Assembly: GCF_963677125.1 (NCBI RefSeq)
Contig: NZ_OY781882.1
Span: 5,726,501 to 5,790,500, forward strand
Source: an uncultured Desulfobacter sp.
GTDB taxonomy: Bacteria; Desulfobacterota; Desulfobacteria; Desulfobacterales; Desulfobacteraceae
DNA length: 64,000 bases
Direction of reading: 5' to 3'
Shown: positions 36,061 to 44,807 of the stretch, in pieces
Numbering within the stretch: the first letter of the stretch is position 1
How the letters are laid out: each line of letters starts with the position of its first letter
Position numbers and translations under genes: made by a program
The notes under the pieces: model-generated
What the model saw: the letters and a program-made list of their open reading frames with translations, nothing else
The model's database searches: none
Told to the model about the DNA's origin: nothing

Positions 36061-36109
36061 AAAAGGCAATTCTTTCTTTAATACACGTGACGATGAGAAA
36101 TTGCCTTTT
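36061..36109 (+). terminator. terminator closing the TPS operon
   Basis: AAAAGGCAATT (36061-36071) and AATTGCCTTTT (36099-36109) form an 11-bp stem. The right arm ends in TTTT, and the A-rich left arm would serve the convergent macro-domain gene on the other strand, so this is likely bidirectional. Confidence 0.75.
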
Positions 36110-36140
36110 CCTAAAAAATTTTAAGGTTCAACGTGAATTT

Positions 36141-36590
36141 TTAAAGCTCAACCAACGTGTGGGCCTCGCCATATAGAGCGTTATCAATTATGTCACTAAT
36201 GACTTTCCAGTCTCCTCCGGCAAGTCCGGCCCCGATCTTTGGATACCCCATGCGACGGCCGCCGAACTGTTCTTTCAGGGCGGCAAAAACCTTTGCCACG
36301 GCGTCATAATCAACCAGTACCCCATCCCCGGAATAGTGATACTGGGTATAGGCGTTGATCACATACAATCGCCCGGTTGGTAGGTTTATGCATGCGTTTG
36401 AATAGCTGCCCAGTTTGGACCTGTCACCGGATTCCGTTGCAAGATCGGCTTCCCAGGCTTGGGGAAATTGGGTGCGGATCTGTTTAGCAATTCCGGCGCC
36501 CATGGTGCAAAAACAGTTGCAGCCATGGATAATGAGATCAAACCGCCCTTCCTGGGAGAGATGAATTAAATCGCCTTTTATGCTTTTCAT
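36141..36590 (-). CDS. macro-domain protein (ADP-ribose binding or deacylase)
   Basis: Stand-alone macro domain of 149 aa. It starts with the ADP-ribose-binding segment KGDLIHL and has the loop HGCNCFCTMGAGIAKQI and the second loop GYPKIGAGLAGGDW, both diagnostic of macro domains of the TARG1/Poa1p-like sort. These remove ADP-ribose or O-acetyl-ADP-ribose groups, or bind them. No partner ADP-ribosyltransferase (DarT) is adjacent, so an antitoxin role is not supported here. Convergent with the TPS operon and divergent from the TRAP gene. Confidence 0.88.
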   Translation of the reverse strand: MKSIKGDLIHLSQEGRFDLIIHGCNCFCTMGAGIAKQIRTQFPQAWEADLATESGDRSKLGSYSNACINLPTGRLYVINAYTQYHYSGDGVLVDYDAVAKVFAALKEQFGGRRMGYPKIGAGLAGGDWKVISDIIDNALYGEAHTLVEL

Positions 36591-36749
36591 GGGACGTAGT
36601 TCCTCAAATCAGTCAAAAAAAATAGTGTGTTTTTAATAACAAAAATCACGAGGATAAGAAATGGGAAACGCAAATTTATCAGTTAATACGCTATAATAAA
36701 ATTCTGATTTTAGCATGTTTCAGTCCTTCTGATCGCAAATATTCGGATT

Positions 36750-36767
36750 CTGGGTTTAAAACTTGCA
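36750..36767 (+). promoter_or_regulatory. possible sigma-54 promoter for the TAXI-TRAP genes
   Basis: CTGGGTTTAAAACTTGCAAT has GG at 36753-36754 and GC at 36765-36766 with exactly 10 nt between. The TTGCA end matches the -12 consensus, while the -24 part is only partly matched. It lies about 75 bp before the receptor ATG. No enhancer-binding regulator is adjacent, so this is tentative. Confidence 0.3.
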
Positions 36768-36838
36768 ATGGGATTCAACTTTTTCTATAGTCGAAGGGAT
36801 TCTTGGCAAATATTATAAATAACGAAATGGAGGCGAAA

Positions 36839-37810
36839 ATGAAAAAAGTTGTTGTGAGTCTGTTGGCATTAATTTTTTGTGTCGTGATGATCCTTCCTAT
36901 GGCGTATGCGAAAACCCAGTTTGTGACAATTGGTACCGGTGGCCTTACCGGCGTCTATTATCCGACAGGTGGGGCTATTGCTAAAATGGTCAACATAAAA
37001 AAGAAAGAATATGGAATTCGTGCAACCGTAGAATCAACCGGCGGATCAGCTTTTAATATTAATGCGATTATGAGTGGCGATCTTGAGTTCGGTATTGCCC
37101 AGTCAGATAAGCAATTCCAAGCGATGAAGGGCCTTGCGGAATGGAAGGACAGAGGCCATCAAACAGATCTTCGGTCTGTTTTTTCTATTCATGATGAGGC
37201 GGTCACATTGATTTCGGCTGTTGAAAGCAACATTATAGATGTGGCGGATTTGAAGGGGAAAATTGTTAACCTTGGGAATCCCGGTTCCGGTCAGCTTCAA
37301 AATGCTATTGAAATTTTACAAACCATCGGCATTGATCCTGAAAAGGATCTTACCGCAGAATACATAAAGGCGTCTGAGGCCCCCAGTATTCTCCAGGACG
37401 GTCGTATTGATGCGTTCTTCTACACGGTGGGTCATCCGAACGGTGCGATCAAAGAGGCAACATCCGGTGCCCGTAAGGTTCGCTTTACTTCTATCACAGG
37501 TGTAGACAACATGTTGAAAAAATACCCCTATTTTTCAAAAACCGTTATTAAAGCCTCCATGTATCCGGGTGCCCAAAATGATGCCGATACACAAACGATT
37601 GGTATGAAAGCAACATTGGTGACTTCAGCTAAGGTTCCTGAAAATGTGGTTTATGCGATCACCAAAGAGGTTTTTGAAAATTTTGAAGAGTTCAAAAAAC
37701 TTCATCCGGCATATGTGACATTGACCAAAGAAGGCATGTTGACAGGTCTTTCCGCGCCGTTGCATCCGGGTGCAAAAAAGTACTATAAAGAAGTTGGGTT
37801 AATGAAATAA
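36839..37810 (+). CDS. TAXI-family TRAP transporter solute receptor
   Basis: Periplasmic receptor (323 aa) of a TRAP-TAXI transporter. The ATG at 36839 is chosen over an in-frame upstream TTG because GGAGG lies 5 nt before it and a normal signal peptide (to MAYAK) follows. The family core is clear: FVTIGTGGLTGVYYPTGGAI, ESTGGSAFNINAIMSG, and LGNPGSGQLQNAIEIL. Ligand is unknown; TAXI receptors often take acidic amino acids or organic acids. A terminator-like hairpin separates it from the permease gene. Confidence 0.93.
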   Translation: MKKVVVSLLALIFCVVMILPMAYAKTQFVTIGTGGLTGVYYPTGGAIAKMVNIKKKEYGIRATVESTGGSAFNINAIMSGDLEFGIAQSDKQFQAMKGLAEWKDRGHQTDLRSVFSIHDEAVTLISAVESNIIDVADLKGKIVNLGNPGSGQLQNAIEILQTIGIDPEKDLTAEYIKASEAPSILQDGRIDAFFYTVGHPNGAIKEATSGARKVRFTSITGVDNMLKKYPYFSKTVIKASMYPGAQNDADTQTIGMKATLVTSAKVPENVVYAITKEVFENFEEFKKLHPAYVTLTKEGMLTGLSAPLHPGAKKYYKEVGLMK

Positions 37811-37817
37811 TTTATTA

Positions 37818-37861
37818 GGGGGCCGGGAGCAGGCGCTGTTTTGCTTTTGGTCCTTTTTTTT
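37818..37861 (+). terminator. attenuator-like hairpin between TRAP receptor and permease genes
   Basis: GGGCC pairs with GGTCC (one G-U pair), with AGCA/TGCT inside, and is followed at once by eight Ts (37854-37861). It lies 8 nt past the receptor stop. Partial termination here would give more receptor than permease, as is common for binding-protein transporters. Confidence 0.6.
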
Positions 37862-37904
37862 ACGTTGTTCAGTTTAATTTTAGATCATTCATTTGAGGTC
37901 GTAG

Positions 37905-39992
37905 ATGAGTAAGATTAGAATTGATAAGGTGGAAGATGGCTTGGATGAAGCCAAAAGGCTTGCTGAAGAAGAAGAGGGGATCGGGCGAAAGCCGGATGGG
38001 TGGCAAAAGTATCTGATTCCAACAATTGCCATTGCGTGGAGCTTGTTCCAGCTTTCTCTGCCAAGATTTGTACTTCTCGATTCGACATATATTCGTGCGA
38101 TTCATCTCGCGTTTGCCATGGTGTTGGTTTTTCTTAATTATCCTTTGCTGAAGAAACCTATTTTCGGCCTCAAATATTTCGCTAACCATAAACGGATACC
38201 GATACTGGACATGGCCATTGCCGCCTTTGCGGCGTATTGTGCGCTCTATCTTGTTATTAACTACGATCAGATTATTTCCCGGTACGGCTCACCTACAACG
38301 ATGGATATTGTGATCGGGATTGCCTTGGTTGTGTTGCTTCTTGAGGCGGCCAGAAGAACGATTGGGCCGGCACTTCCCGTGATTGCCGGCGGTTTTATCG
38401 CCTATTCGTTTTTAGGTCCTTATATGCCTGATTTAATTGCTTTCAAGGGAACCTCTCTCGGGCGTTTTGTGGGGCAGATGACCATGTCAACCGAAGGGAT
38501 TTATGGTATCCCCTTGGATGTATCGGCCACGATTGTCTTTTTATTCGTGTTATTTGGCGCCATGCTGGATAAAGCCGGTGCCGGTCACTATTTTATACAG
38601 CTTGCGTTAAGTTTATTGGGACGTTTTAAGGGCGGCCCGGCCAAAGCGGCCATCATGGGTTCCGGTCTGACAGGTCTTGTGTCCGGTTCTTCCATCGCAA
38701 ATATTGTAACAACCGGGACATTTACCATACCCATGATGAAAAAAGTGGGGTATGCGCCGACTAAAGCCGCGGCAATTGAAGTTGCGGCATCCACCGATGG
38801 GCAGCTTGCGCCACCGATTATGGGTGCGGCGGCTTTTATTATCGCCGAATATGTAAATGTTCCATATATTGAGGTTGTTAAAGCAGCGGCGGTCCCTGCT
38901 TTTGCTTCCTACGCTGCGCTTTTTTTCATCTCTCACATTGAAGCCTCAAAAGCGGGTATCAAGGGACTGCCTAAAAGTGAACTGCCGCAATTTTTCAAAA
39001 CCCTGCTCAGTGGTGTCCATTTTTTAATTCCTCTTTGCATGTTGCTTTATGAGTTGATTGTCGTTCGCCATTCGCCGGAGCTTGCGGCATTTAACGCCAT
39101 TTTGGTACTGTTTGTTCTTATGGTTTTCCAGTATCCATATTTGGCTTATCGGGAAGGCACACCGATTTTGCCGGCGTTTAAGCGATCTTTTTTGACGATT
39201 TTGGAAGCGCTTGCTTCCGGCGCGAGAAATATGGTTTCCGTGGCGCTGGCAACAGCAGCGGCGGGTATTATTGTGGGGGTTGTCGCGTTGGGTTTGGGCA
39301 ACCTTATATCTGAAATTATCGACGTTCTTTCCATGGGCAATGTATTTCTGATGTTGCTTATTACAGCGATTGCCAGCCTGGTTATCGGCATGGGGTTGCC
39401 GACCACGGCAACCTACATTGTTATGGCCGCGTTGACCGCGCCGGCGATTGTTACCATTGGTGGGGCTCAAGGGTTTATCGTGCCGTTGATGTCCGCCCAT
39501 CTTTTCTGTTTTTATTTCGGTATCTTAGCTGATGATACGCCGCCGGTGGGGCTTGCAGCCTATGCCGCTTCGGCCATCGCCAAATCACCGCCCATTGCGA
39601 CCGGTATTCAGGGGTTTATGTATGATATCCGGACGGCTATTTTACCATTTATGTTTATTTTTAATTCCGACCTTATCTTGCATAATGTGAATTCATGGTT
39701 TCAGGGAATATTGATATTTCTTATGGCCTGTGTCGGCAACTTTGCCTTTGCATCGGCAACCCAGGGGTGGTTTGTCGCCAAAAATAAAAAATGGGAAATT
39801 CCATTGTTCCTGTGTGTGACGTTTATTTTGATGCGTCCGGATCAGATTGCTTCATGGCTGGGGATTCCCCATGGGCAGCGATACTGGACATATTTAATTG
39901 GATTGGTAATTTACGGTCTGCTTTATTTAATGCAGCGGCCACGAACCGCTCGTGATGAAGCGGCAATAGAGCGTGAAAAAGCAGAAACATAA
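37905..39992 (+). CDS. TRAP transporter permease, fused DctQ-DctM type
   Basis: Inner-membrane TRAP permease of 695 aa in which the small 4-TM (DctQ) and large 12-TM (DctM) subunits are one chain, as usual for TAXI-type systems. Signature parts include GSGLTGLVSGSSIANIVTTG, ASTDGQLAPPIMGAAAFI, and GMGLPTTATYIVMAA. Uses an ion gradient, probably Na+, for solute uptake. Start ATG with GAGG 9 nt upstream. Pairs with the receptor gene just before it. Confidence 0.93.
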   Translation: MSKIRIDKVEDGLDEAKRLAEEEEGIGRKPDGWQKYLIPTIAIAWSLFQLSLPRFVLLDSTYIRAIHLAFAMVLVFLNYPLLKKPIFGLKYFANHKRIPILDMAIAAFAAYCALYLVINYDQIISRYGSPTTMDIVIGIALVVLLLEAARRTIGPALPVIAGGFIAYSFLGPYMPDLIAFKGTSLGRFVGQMTMSTEGIYGIPLDVSATIVFLFVLFGAMLDKAGAGHYFIQLALSLLGRFKGGPAKAAIMGSGLTGLVSGSSIANIVTTGTFTIPMMKKVGYAPTKAAAIEVAASTDGQLAPPIMGAAAFIIAEYVNVPYIEVVKAAAVPAFASYAALFFISHIEASKAGIKGLPKSELPQFFKTLLSGVHFLIPLCMLLYELIVVRHSPELAAFNAILVLFVLMVFQYPYLAYREGTPILPAFKRSFLTILEALASGARNMVSVALATAAAGIIVGVVALGLGNLISEIIDVLSMGNVFLMLLITAIASLVIGMGLPTTATYIVMAALTAPAIVTIGGAQGFIVPLMSAHLFCFYFGILADDTPPVGLAAYAASAIAKSPPIATGIQGFMYDIRTAILPFMFIFNSDLILHNVNSWFQGILIFLMACVGNFAFASATQGWFVAKNKKWEIPLFLCVTFILMRPDQIASWLGIPHGQRYWTYLIGLVIYGLLYLMQRPRTARDEAAIEREKAET

Positions 39993-39994
39993 TC

Positions 39995-40138
39995 ATGGAA
40001 GTTAAGGGTCAATCTGAGATTTTACATGCACTAAGTGGATCGATTGCGGAAAAGATGTTTCACTCTTCACCTGTTCCCATGCTGTCCTATCGCCGAAAGG
40101 AGATTGCAGACAAGCTTTTTAAACGCATCCAGTTGTAA
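39995..40138 (+). CDS. possible small protein, 47 aa
   Basis: An open frame starts 2 nt after the TRAP permease stop (TAATCATGG) and runs 47 codons to TAA, encoding MEVKGQSEILHALSGSIAEK and so on, ending KEIADKLFKRIQL. It is predicted soluble and basic at the end. The tight spacing argues for coupled translation, but no family is recognised and there is no clear ribosome site, so it could be chance. Confidence 0.3.
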   Translation: MEVKGQSEILHALSGSIAEKMFHSSPVPMLSYRRKEIADKLFKRIQL

Positions 40139-40654
40139 TTTTTTATATCCCGCTGCCGTTTACAGTTTGAAAAGGCCCATTCCCTTTCCCCGAATCCTGG
40201 GATTTCATGAAATTTGGCACTGTTTTGTCATTTTGGGCAGTGCCTCCCATTTCCGGCTTTCGTTTAAATTTTTAATGTAGGCGTAAGCCATTTTTGTTAA
40301 CATCCCAAATAACGGCCATGGCCGACCTGGTCTTTCACCGAGGTTGGGCCACAACAAATAATGAAAGAAACGAATCGGTTAATTCAGTTCTTTCATATAA
40401 ACTTCTTAAATTGCTTTTATATTTTGATGTGCAATTGCGCCATGTACAGATCAAGCAGACCAGGCCGTGGCTGTTATTTCCAATAATCTGGTCATTCACG
40501 TTGCATTAGGCAGTGGTATGTCTTAACTTTATGCTTTATAAGATAGTCTCCAGCAATCAACTGGATTCTTTCTATCTTTGTTGTAGAGTGAGTTTGGGTG
40601 TTAATAGACCCGACCGGCCCATGGCCGTTATTAATTATTTATCAGGAGATTTTT
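40139..40654 (+). other. gene-free stretch with one hairpin
   Basis: No convincing gene was seen in these 500 bp. GGCACTG (40216) and CAGTGCC (40244) form a perfect 7-bp stem with a 15-nt loop. It lacks a T run on the plus strand but could still end the TRAP transcript. Two open frames of 70-80 codons here have no family likeness and poor starts. Confidence 0.4.
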
Positions 40655-41209
40655 GTGGACATATATGAAAAAGAAAAAATAACGGATTATCCCTACCTTA
40701 ACTTAATTCGCGCCAGGTATAAAGACACTGCCGGCGTGGACAGATCCTGGTTGTATGCGTCCAGGCAGAATTCGGCCGTGCCTGATGCCGTAGTGATTGT
40801 TCCGTTTCATCAACAGGAGAAGAAACTGGTTATTATCAAGGAGTTTCGGGTGCCGTTGGGCGGTTTTCAGTATGGTTTCCCCGCAGGCCTTGTGGATTCC
40901 GGCGAAAGTATTGCACAGGCCGGTCGGCGCGAGCTGTATGAAGAGACCGGCTTAACCGTTACGAATGTGATAAAGCAAAGCCCTGCGATATTTTCTTCAT
41001 CAGGATTAACAGACGAAAGCATCAGCCTTTTGTATGTGGCATGTGAAGGCTCTGCGAATACCGAACATAATGAGGCTTCCGAACTAATTGAGGTCATGCT
41101 GCTCTCCCAGGATCAGGCGGCCGAATGTATACGCCGGGACAATATTCTTTTTGATGTTAAAACATGGATTGTTCTGGAGCGCTTTGCTGCAACAGGCCAG
41201 GTGATATAG
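40655..41209 (+). CDS. Nudix hydrolase, ADP-ribose pyrophosphatase-like
   Basis: Cytoplasmic Nudix enzyme of 184 aa. The Nudix box is complete: G-LVDSG-E-SIAQAGR-RELYEETGLT. Upstream strands (KLVIIKEFRVPLGGFQYGFPAG) resemble ADP-ribose/NDP-sugar pyrophosphatases. The GTG at 40655 is preferred over an earlier GTG (40598) because AGGAGA lies 7 nt before it. It ends 10 bp before the M48 gene. Substrate cannot be fixed by sequence alone. Confidence 0.88.
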   Translation: MDIYEKEKITDYPYLNLIRARYKDTAGVDRSWLYASRQNSAVPDAVVIVPFHQQEKKLVIIKEFRVPLGGFQYGFPAGLVDSGESIAQAGRRELYEETGLTVTNVIKQSPAIFSSSGLTDESISLLYVACEGSANTEHNEASELIEVMLLSQDQAAECIRRDNILFDVKTWIVLERFAATGQVI

Positions 41210-41219
41210 GACTCGGTCT

Positions 41220-43046
41220 TTGTTTTCAAATTTTATATATTTTCTGGCAGCTCTGGTCATTTACACCACGTCGGAACTGTTTGACGAACCTTCTGGGTTT
41301 GATCCCGGGGCCATTGGGTTCTGCCTGGCCTCAACGGCTGTTTTTGCACTGGTCTGCCGGATTTATTTCAATCGCCTGGCAGTCCATGGGCAGTCTCTAC
41401 CGGCACAGGATATTGACCAGCGGGTGAACACTGCTGTTTCACGGCTTTCCATTGCAGCGCTGGTGCTGTTTGCCGTAAATATTTATGGATTCCGTGTGAA
41501 TCATCTTTTGTATGATGTTGCGGTTTTCCAATGGGTGCCTACCCTGGGGGCGTTGCTGTTTCTTGGATTATTTCTTTTTTATCTGATTTTGATATGGAAT
41601 TTTGCCTATAAGATTCAGAAGCGTTTTTTTACGGCTTCTTTGACCAAAAAAAGTTTTATCCTTTCCAATGTTGCCTTTTGTCTGCCCGCGATGCTGCCCT
41701 GGTGTTTTCTGTCTCTTTTAGCAGACTTTTTGGGGCTTTTACCCTTTGAAGGACTGAATCGTTTTTTAAACTCCACGGCCGGAGAGGTGATTTACATCCT
41801 TTTTTTTGTCATTGTCATCTCTGTGTTTGGACCCGTCCTGATCCAGCGTTTATGGGGCTGTCGCCCCCTGGCTCCCGGGTTTGATAGGCAGCGCATTGAA
41901 AAAACCTGCCAAATGGCTGATCTTAGATACAGGGATATTTTGGTATGGAATCTGTTTGGCGGTGGCATGATTACTGCCGGTGTTATGGGAATTGTCGGTC
42001 GATTCCGATATATTCTGGTGACACCGGCGCTGCTTGCTTGTCTGGATGATGATGAGGTCCAAGGTGTGATTCTGCATGAAATCGGTCATGTCTATCATCG
42101 GCACATGGTTTTTTATCTGTTTTTCTTCGCCGGATTTATAGCCTGTAATTTTGTTTTTTTTGAGCCCTTAATGTTTATAATTTATTTAATAAACCCCTTG
42201 TATGGAGGGGTGGCTTTTTGGGGGTTCAATCAGGATACAGTCCATGCGGCTATCATCTGTCTGGTACTCATCGGTTTGTTTATTCTCTATTTCCGGTTTG
42301 TTTTTGGTCTGTTCATGCGGCATTTTGAGCGTCAGGCTGATCTGCATATTTTTAAATATACAGATTCACCATCAGCATTGATCTCAACCTTTTACAAGAT
42401 TGCATCCCTAAGCCGCCAATCCATTGACAAACCAAACTGGCATCATTTCAGCATCGGACAGCGTATTCGTTTTTTGGAAAAGTGCCGGATGAATCCGGGA
42501 ATGATTCAAAACCACCATAGGAAAGTGAAAAAAATGATTACCGGATATCTACTTGCTGTCGGTATCATTTTTTTGATTGGGTATAGTGTGAGTTATGGCT
42601 GGCTGAATACCCCTTTTACCCAATTTGTTGCCGGAAAAATTTTAAACCGTCAGCTTGAGCTTGATCCCGATAATTCTGATTTATATGTGCAGGTGGGTGA
42701 TTTTTATTATGATGCCCGGCAATATGAGAAGGCAATCGTGGCCTATGAAAATGTTTTAAAAATTGATCCGGCTAATGTCCATGCGTTAAATAACCTGGCC
42801 TGGCTTCTGGTTACATGCCCGGATAAAGCGTTTCGAAATGCGGCCAGGTCCCTGGATCTTTCCAGCCGGGCTGTGGATATAACAAGGCAAGCATATGTAT
42901 TGGATACCTATGCCGAAGCGCTGTATGTGAATAATCATAAAGCCCGGGCATTGGCCGTTGCAAAGCAAGCCTTTGAGATCTCGACCGATAGAAAAGAATA
43001 TTACAGGGCGCAGGTCATACGATTTGAAACAGCACTGCAGAACTGA
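41220..43046 (+). CDS. membrane M48 metalloprotease with C-terminal TPRs
   Basis: Inner-membrane zinc protease of 608 aa. It has several N-terminal membrane helices (about 1-215), the zinc motif HEIGH (286-290), further helices, and the third ligand region FERQADLHIF (Glu370). A C-terminal periplasmic or cytoplasmic TPR section follows (about 470-600; LYVQVGDFYYDARQYEKAIV). This resembles CAAX-type/HtpX M48 enzymes with a protein-binding tail. Start is TTG, with ATAGG about 9 nt before; no better start is in frame nearby. Probably co-transcribed with the Nudix gene. Ends 3 bp from the convergent lipoprotein gene. Confidence 0.85.
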   Translation: MFSNFIYFLAALVIYTTSELFDEPSGFDPGAIGFCLASTAVFALVCRIYFNRLAVHGQSLPAQDIDQRVNTAVSRLSIAALVLFAVNIYGFRVNHLLYDVAVFQWVPTLGALLFLGLFLFYLILIWNFAYKIQKRFFTASLTKKSFILSNVAFCLPAMLPWCFLSLLADFLGLLPFEGLNRFLNSTAGEVIYILFFVIVISVFGPVLIQRLWGCRPLAPGFDRQRIEKTCQMADLRYRDILVWNLFGGGMITAGVMGIVGRFRYILVTPALLACLDDDEVQGVILHEIGHVYHRHMVFYLFFFAGFIACNFVFFEPLMFIIYLINPLYGGVAFWGFNQDTVHAAIICLVLIGLFILYFRFVFGLFMRHFERQADLHIFKYTDSPSALISTFYKIASLSRQSIDKPNWHHFSIGQRIRFLEKCRMNPGMIQNHHRKVKKMITGYLLAVGIIFLIGYSVSYGWLNTPFTQFVAGKILNRQLELDPDNSDLYVQVGDFYYDARQYEKAIVAYENVLKIDPANVHALNNLAWLLVTCPDKAFRNAARSLDLSSRAVDITRQAYVLDTYAEALYVNNHKARALAVAKQAFEISTDRKEYYRAQVIRFETALQN

Positions 43047-43049
43047 AAA

Positions 43050-43766
43050 TTAAGGGTACAGTCCCACAGGAAGAAAGCTCATGCCGGCTATGTGGACAGC
43101 CTGTTTAACAAACCGGTCCCCCCGTTCTGCCATGATCAGGGCCATCGTATCTGATAAAATAATGAGTTTTCCAAAAATTCGCTCAAAGCTTAAATTGGGT
43201 ATGTCCCCTTTCCAGGTGTTGGTGATAAGGCACAATTCGCCGGTGGATGCACGTCTGTTTTTCAGGCGCCATACCAGTATTTCTATGTTTCTGGCGGAGT
43301 TGTAAAAATTTTGGGAGGAGAGAAAATCAAGCATGAACAGGTGGCATTTGTTGTTAAAGGCCATGTGCAACATGGTGAATAGTCCGTACATGACCGCATA
43401 CACCCGGTCTCCTTTATAATCGGATTCGAGGCCCGCCAACATGGCCTGGGTTGATCTTCTGCCTGTGAGGGCCGGCTCCGGGGGCGGAGCAGGGCATTTG
43501 AAGATCGCTGAGATCCTTGATTCTATAGTTGCTCCCGGGGTTTTAGCCAGTTCCCCGGGATTCATTTTGTATAATTTTTGGGTAAGTGTCTTTAGAAGCG
43601 TCAGTGTCTGGTCAATATAGATATCCGATACCATATTGACATCGGATTTAGCCAGGGTCTCAACGCTGAATCTAGATGAGACACATCCGGCAGATAGAAG
43701 TGAAATGCTGACAAGAACAATACTGGTAACCCACTTAAGAAACGTGCGCTGTTTGAAACTCCTCAA
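43050..43766 (-). CDS. lipoprotein of unknown function
   Basis: Unrecognised lipoprotein. In the long frame (from 43856) the lipobox LSAGC falls at residues 54-58, too deep for a signal peptide. A TTG at 43766 gives a normal signal with lipidated Cys28 and is chosen here. The mature part (about 210 aa) is helical with a PAPPPEP stretch and no known domain. The start lies inside the 3' end of the NifU-like gene (32-bp overlap), so the two are likely translated together. Confidence 0.65.
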   Translation of the reverse strand: MRSFKQRTFLKWVTSIVLVSISLLSAGCVSSRFSVETLAKSDVNMVSDIYIDQTLTLLKTLTQKLYKMNPGELAKTPGATIESRISAIFKCPAPPPEPALTGRRSTQAMLAGLESDYKGDRVYAVMYGLFTMLHMAFNNKCHLFMLDFLSSQNFYNSARNIEILVWRLKNRRASTGELCLITNTWKGDIPNLSFERIFGKLIILSDTMALIMAERGDRFVKQAVHIAGMSFLPVGLYP

Positions 43767-44169
43767 GTCCCTGGTGCATTGTCTTGACTGCCAGTTGGAT
43801 GCAGTGATGCTTTTTTTCCGGTATACTTTCAAGAACCCTGAAAACATCTCCATCATTAATTTTTAAAGCCTGCTCAATGGTTTTTCCCTTTACAAGATCC
43901 ACTGTCGCCATTGCTGCAGAGATAGCCCCTGCACATCCTGCGATCTCATATTTAGCATCTTGCACAATTTCGTGTTCATCGACCTTTAGATAGATTTTCA
44001 TTGTATCACCGCAAGAGCCGACTTTAAAGGAAATTTGATTCGCATCTTCAATGGAACCCATATGTTTTTTTCCAAGATAATAGTCAATTGCCGGCTCACC
44101 ATACCCGGCTTCGGACAGCATTTTACGTTCTGAATCCTGTATTGTAATTTCTGTGACCACTTCATACAT
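43735..44169 (-). CDS. NifU/IscU-like iron-sulfur scaffold protein
   Basis: Scaffold-type protein of 144 aa with the three cluster-ligand cysteines of the NifU N-domain family: GSCGDTM, IAGCAGAISAA, and KHHCIQLA, plus GSIEDAN near the start. It probably builds or carries an Fe-S cluster. An ATG at 44241 would add 24 residues, but that stretch contains a perfect inverted repeat (44197-44229) and looks regulatory, so the ATG at 44169 is preferred. A GTG at 44160 with AAGG 9 nt upstream is a further option. No nifS/iscS gene is beside it. Overlaps the lipoprotein gene. Confidence 0.78.
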   Translation of the reverse strand: MYEVVTEITIQDSERKMLSEAGYGEPAIDYYLGKKHMGSIEDANQISFKVGSCGDTMKIYLKVDEHEIVQDAKYEIAGCAGAISAAMATVDLVKGKTIEQALKINDGDVFRVLESIPEKKHHCIQLAVKTMHQGLEEFQTAHVS

Positions 44170-44196
44170 CCTTAATTGTATGCCCTTACCAAAAAT

Positions 44197-44229
44197 AAAT
44201 ATTTTATCGGGCAATGAAATAAAATATTT
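44197..44229. promoter_or_regulatory. 11-bp inverted repeat before the NifU-like gene
   Basis: AAATATTTTAT (44197-44207) and ATAAAATATTT (44219-44229) are perfect inverted copies with an 11-nt spacer, about 30-60 bp upstream of the preferred start. The symmetry suggests an operator. It does not match the Fur or IscR consensus clearly. The remainder of 44230-44532 holds only AT-rich sequence with no gene seen. Confidence 0.45.
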
Positions 44230-44532
44230 TTCCCGGTACATAAATATAATAACCCCTCTAAAATAATGAATTCCATTTTGATGTCAAGGGTAATGACTAT
44301 TTTCGTCTTATTGTTTTTACGATTTTGTCTGCGATAGGGTATTGAGAATAAAGATTTACCCGTTATATTCCCTTTTTTGCATAAAATCTTTAAAGTACTG
44401 CAAATAGGGCTTGTGATTATAGCCAGTTATGATATTCTATATCAACTATTTCGACAAAGTCAGCCATAAACAGTTAAATGTTGTAATGTAAATATCTAAT
44501 TCATTGTCATTTTGGTTAAAGGAGATTCGTTC

Positions 44533-44763
44533 ATGAAAGAGTTGATTAAACTTATGGCGAAAGCGCTGGTTGATGATCCTGAACAGGTTGACGTACAAGA
44601 GATCAAAGCTCAGCAGACCCTTGTGTTGGAATTGCGGGTGGCTAAAGAAGACTTAGGAAAAGTGATCGGAAGAAAAGGCAGGACCGCCCAGGCCATGCGC
44701 ACCATTCTTGCCTGTGCCTCTGCAAAGGAACAAAAAAGGGTCATTCTGGAGATTGTTGAATGA
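44533..44763 (+). CDS. khpA: KhpA, KH-domain RNA-binding protein
   Basis: Small single-KH protein (76 aa) of the KhpA/YlqC family, which binds RNA, often with KhpB, and affects cell division and rRNA or mRNA fate. The KH loop GXXG is present as IGRKGRTAQAMRTIL. The ATG at 44533 is chosen because GGAG lies 9 nt before it; an earlier TTG (44512) includes the ribosome site itself. In many genomes khpA lies between rpsP and rimM; here it stands alone. Confidence 0.9.
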   Translation: MKELIKLMAKALVDDPEQVDVQEIKAQQTLVLELRVAKEDLGKVIGRKGRTAQAMRTILACASAKEQKRVILEIVE

Positions 44764-44807
44764 GACGATAATGGACGTATTTTTTAATTCTCCTCCTTCC
44801 GGGAAGC

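Noticed and set aside
36141..36590. Macro-domain protein as a DarG antitoxin
   Set aside because: No DarT-like ADP-ribosyltransferase gene is adjacent, and the protein is a single macro domain without the DarG C-terminal part.
40035..40509. Two open frames of 70-80 codons between the TRAP and Nudix genes
   Set aside because: Poor starts, odd composition and no family likeness; one overlaps the better-placed 47-codon frame.
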